DNA from: DAOMOD01 sp035444205 | GTDB taxonomy: Bacteria; Pseudomonadota; Gammaproteobacteria; Xanthomonadales; BPKI01 | Length of the DNA: 7,018 nucleotides | Assembly (NCBI GenBank): GCA_035444205.1 | Contig: DAOMOD010000218.1 | Location: 1 to 7,018 of the forward strand | Direction of reading: 5' to 3' | Part shown: positions 5,949 through 7,018 of the stretch, one piece after another | Position numbering within the stretch: position 1 is the first letter of the stretch | Layout: each line of letters opens with the position of its first letter | Position numbers and translations under genes: made by a program | The notes under the pieces: model-generated | What the model was told of the DNA's origin: nothing | Databases searched by the model: none | What the model saw: only the letters and a program-made list of their open reading frames with translations

Positions 5949-6365
5949 ATGTCCGAAATCCTCGTCCCCGTCTCGTTCGGCGAACTGCTCGACAAGATCG
6001 CCATCCTGCAGATCAAGTCCGAGCGCATGAGCGATCCGGTCAAGCTGGTGAACGTGCGCAACGAGCTGGCGGCGCTGGATCGTACCTGGGCGGCGCACGC
6101 CGCATCGAAGACCGACATCACCGACCTGCGCGCCCGGCTCAAGGCGGTGAACGAGCGGCTGTGGGTGATCGAGGACGACATCCGCGACAAGGAGGCGGCG
6201 CAGGCGTTCGATGCGCGCTTCATCGAACTGGCGCGCTCGGTGTATTTCCAGAACGATGAGCGCGCCCGGCTCAAGAAGGAAATCAACCTCGCGCTGGGCT
6301 CGAGCTACGTCGAGGAAAAATCCTACGCCGACTATCGCGCCAAGGGCGCGTCCGACCCCGCCTGA
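5949..6365 (+). CDS. Conserved small protein of unknown function (DUF6165-like)
   Basis: The 138-residue product begins MSEILVPVSFGELLDKIAIL and resembles, from memory, proteins grouped as DUF6165; no function is known to me. It has no signal peptide or membrane segment. The region from about residue 30 to 120 is rich in charged and Leu/Ala residues (for example ARLKAVNERLWVIEDDIRDKE) and looks mostly helical, perhaps a coiled-coil bundle, so it is likely soluble and cytoplasmic. The start at 5949 is chosen because the conserved-looking protein begins there; no clear Shine-Dalgarno precedes it, and an earlier in-frame ATG at 5892 would only add a low-complexity leader. It is divergent from the pch operon and overlaps the glycosyltransferase gene tail-to-tail by 34 bp. 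That neighbour hints at, but does not prove, a link to cell-surface glycans. Confidence 0.82.
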   Translation: MSEILVPVSFGELLDKIAILQIKSERMSDPVKLVNVRNELAALDRTWAAHAASKTDITDLRARLKAVNERLWVIEDDIRDKEAAQAFDARFIELARSVYFQNDERARLKKEINLALGSSYVEEKSYADYRAKGASDPA

Positions 6366-7018
6366 CCGCGCAATTCGGCGGTGCAGCGGTCGATGCAGTC
6401 GATCACCTCGTCCACGCCGATCAGGGCCATCACTCCCGGGAACTCGACCCGCTTGCCCCAGCGCAGCGCGCTTGCGGGCTTTTTCAGGAATCGGCGCGCG
6501 GCTTCGTCGTAGCGGTTCACGGTGAAGCGCCGGTCCGAGTACGGCCCGCTGCGCTCGGCGTCGGTGCAGGCGTGCAGTCCGACGACCTTGGTTCCAAGAG
6601 CGTTGGCGATGTGTACCGGCCCTGCGTCGGGTCCGAGCAGGATGTCGGCGCGTTCCAGCAGCGCCATGAGCTGCTTGAGCGTGTCGCGGCCGACCAGATC
6701 GATGGCCGGCTCCTTCATCGCGGCCAGGATGGCGTCGGCGGTCTGGCGTTCCAGCGCGCTGCGCCCGCCGCAGATCGCGATGCGATAGCCGTGCCGGCGT
6801 GCGGCGTGGTCGGCGGCGGCGGCGTAGCGTTCGGGCAGCCAGTTGCGCAGCGCGTGACTGGAGCAGGGCGAGACGATCAGGGTGGGAACGTCGCCGGGGA
6901 GCTGCTCGTCGGCCCAGTCGCGCGCGGCCTGCGGCACCGGCAGGCGCCATTCGACGCGGGTCTGCTCCAGCCCCAGCGGCACGGCGAATTGGCCCAGCAC
7001 GTCGAGGACGTGGGTGCC
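6332..7018 (-). CDS. Glycosyltransferase family 9 (heptosyltransferase-like), 5' end beyond window
   Basis: 228 codons are visible; the frame is open at the right edge, so the N-terminal acceptor-binding domain is missing. The visible part is the C-terminal sugar-nucleotide-binding domain. The strongest evidence is GPDAGPVHIANALGTKVVGL (visible residues 129-148), the hallmark motif of ADP-heptose:lipopolysaccharide heptosyltransferases, with SPCSSHALRNWLPERYA (50-66) and AICGG (81-85) before it. Such enzymes add heptose or a related sugar to the LPS core at the inner face of the cytoplasmic membrane. Which sugar and acceptor cannot be read here. A GTG at 7000 is not the real start, because homologous-looking sequence continues upstream of it. 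Its last 34 bp lie opposite the 3' end of the DUF6165-like gene. Confidence 0.9.
   Translation of the reverse strand, partial: GTHVLDVLGQFAVPLGLEQTRVEWRLPVPQAARDWADEQLPGDVPTLIVSPCSSHALRNWLPERYAAAADHAARRHGYRIAICGGRSALERQTADAILAAMKEPAIDLVGRDTLKQLMALLERADILLGPDAGPVHIANALGTKVVGLHACTDAERSGPYSDRRFTVNRYDEAARRFLKKPASALRWGKRVEFPGVMALIGVDEVIDCIDRCTAELRGQAGSDAPLAR

Noticed and set aside
3083..6259. A 1058-codon open frame on the plus strand
   Set aside because: It runs antisense through pchC, pchA, the alcohol dehydrogenase gene and the promoter gap, then out of frame into the DUF6165-like gene. Its composition is that of a GC-rich shadow and no domain is recognisable.
6998..7000. GTG at 7000 as the glycosyltransferase start
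   Set aside because: The frame continues to the window edge and this position would leave out the whole N-terminal domain of a family 9 enzyme.

Overview
The window is high-GC (roughly two thirds G+C by eye), tightly packed proteobacterial DNA. Its core is a minus-strand operon for oxidising 4-alkylphenols (p-cresol type). It has the gene order pchA-pchC-pchX-pchF known from Pseudomonas putida p-cresol plasmids, with a zinc alcohol dehydrogenase gene added at the front and a flavin reductase gene behind. The right end carries unrelated envelope-type genes: a small conserved protein of unknown function (DUF6165-like) and a family 9 glycosyltransferase. A gammaproteobacterium such as a Rhodanobacter/Xanthomonas relative would fit, but the taxonomy is an inference from gene content and composition only.

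Layout, right to left along the operon (minus strand): aryl-alcohol dehydrogenase (5734-4649), pchA 4-hydroxybenzaldehyde dehydrogenase (4636-3158), pchC cytochrome c subunit (3146-2790), pchX (2793-2095), pchF flavoprotein subunit (2091-520), a 13-bp perfect hairpin directly after the pchF stop (519-486), then an NADPH-dependent FMN reductase-like gene (375 to beyond the left edge). Neighbouring operon genes lie within 12 bp of each other or overlap, and several ribosome binding sites sit in or on the preceding stop codon. This implies one transcript, probably started in the 214-bp gap at 5735-5948, which also holds two inverted repeats. Divergent from the operon lies the DUF6165-like gene (5949-6365, plus). 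It runs tail-to-tail into the glycosyltransferase gene (minus, entering from the right edge and ending at 6332), with a 34-bp overlap.

Working model: PchF/PchC (p-cresol methylhydroxylase) oxidises and hydroxylates the para-alkyl group to the alcohol and then the aldehyde, passing electrons from FAD to the PchC haem. The alcohol dehydrogenase may catch the benzylic alcohol, and PchA oxidises 4-hydroxybenzaldehyde to 4-hydroxybenzoate. The most interesting point is PchX, a protein of unknown function that here carries a clear twin-arginine (Tat) signal. The large folded flavoprotein PchF has no signal peptide, yet its partner PchC is a periplasmic c-type cytochrome. PchX could therefore be the export escort of PchF. 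No regulator, RNA gene, mobile element or CRISPR array was seen.
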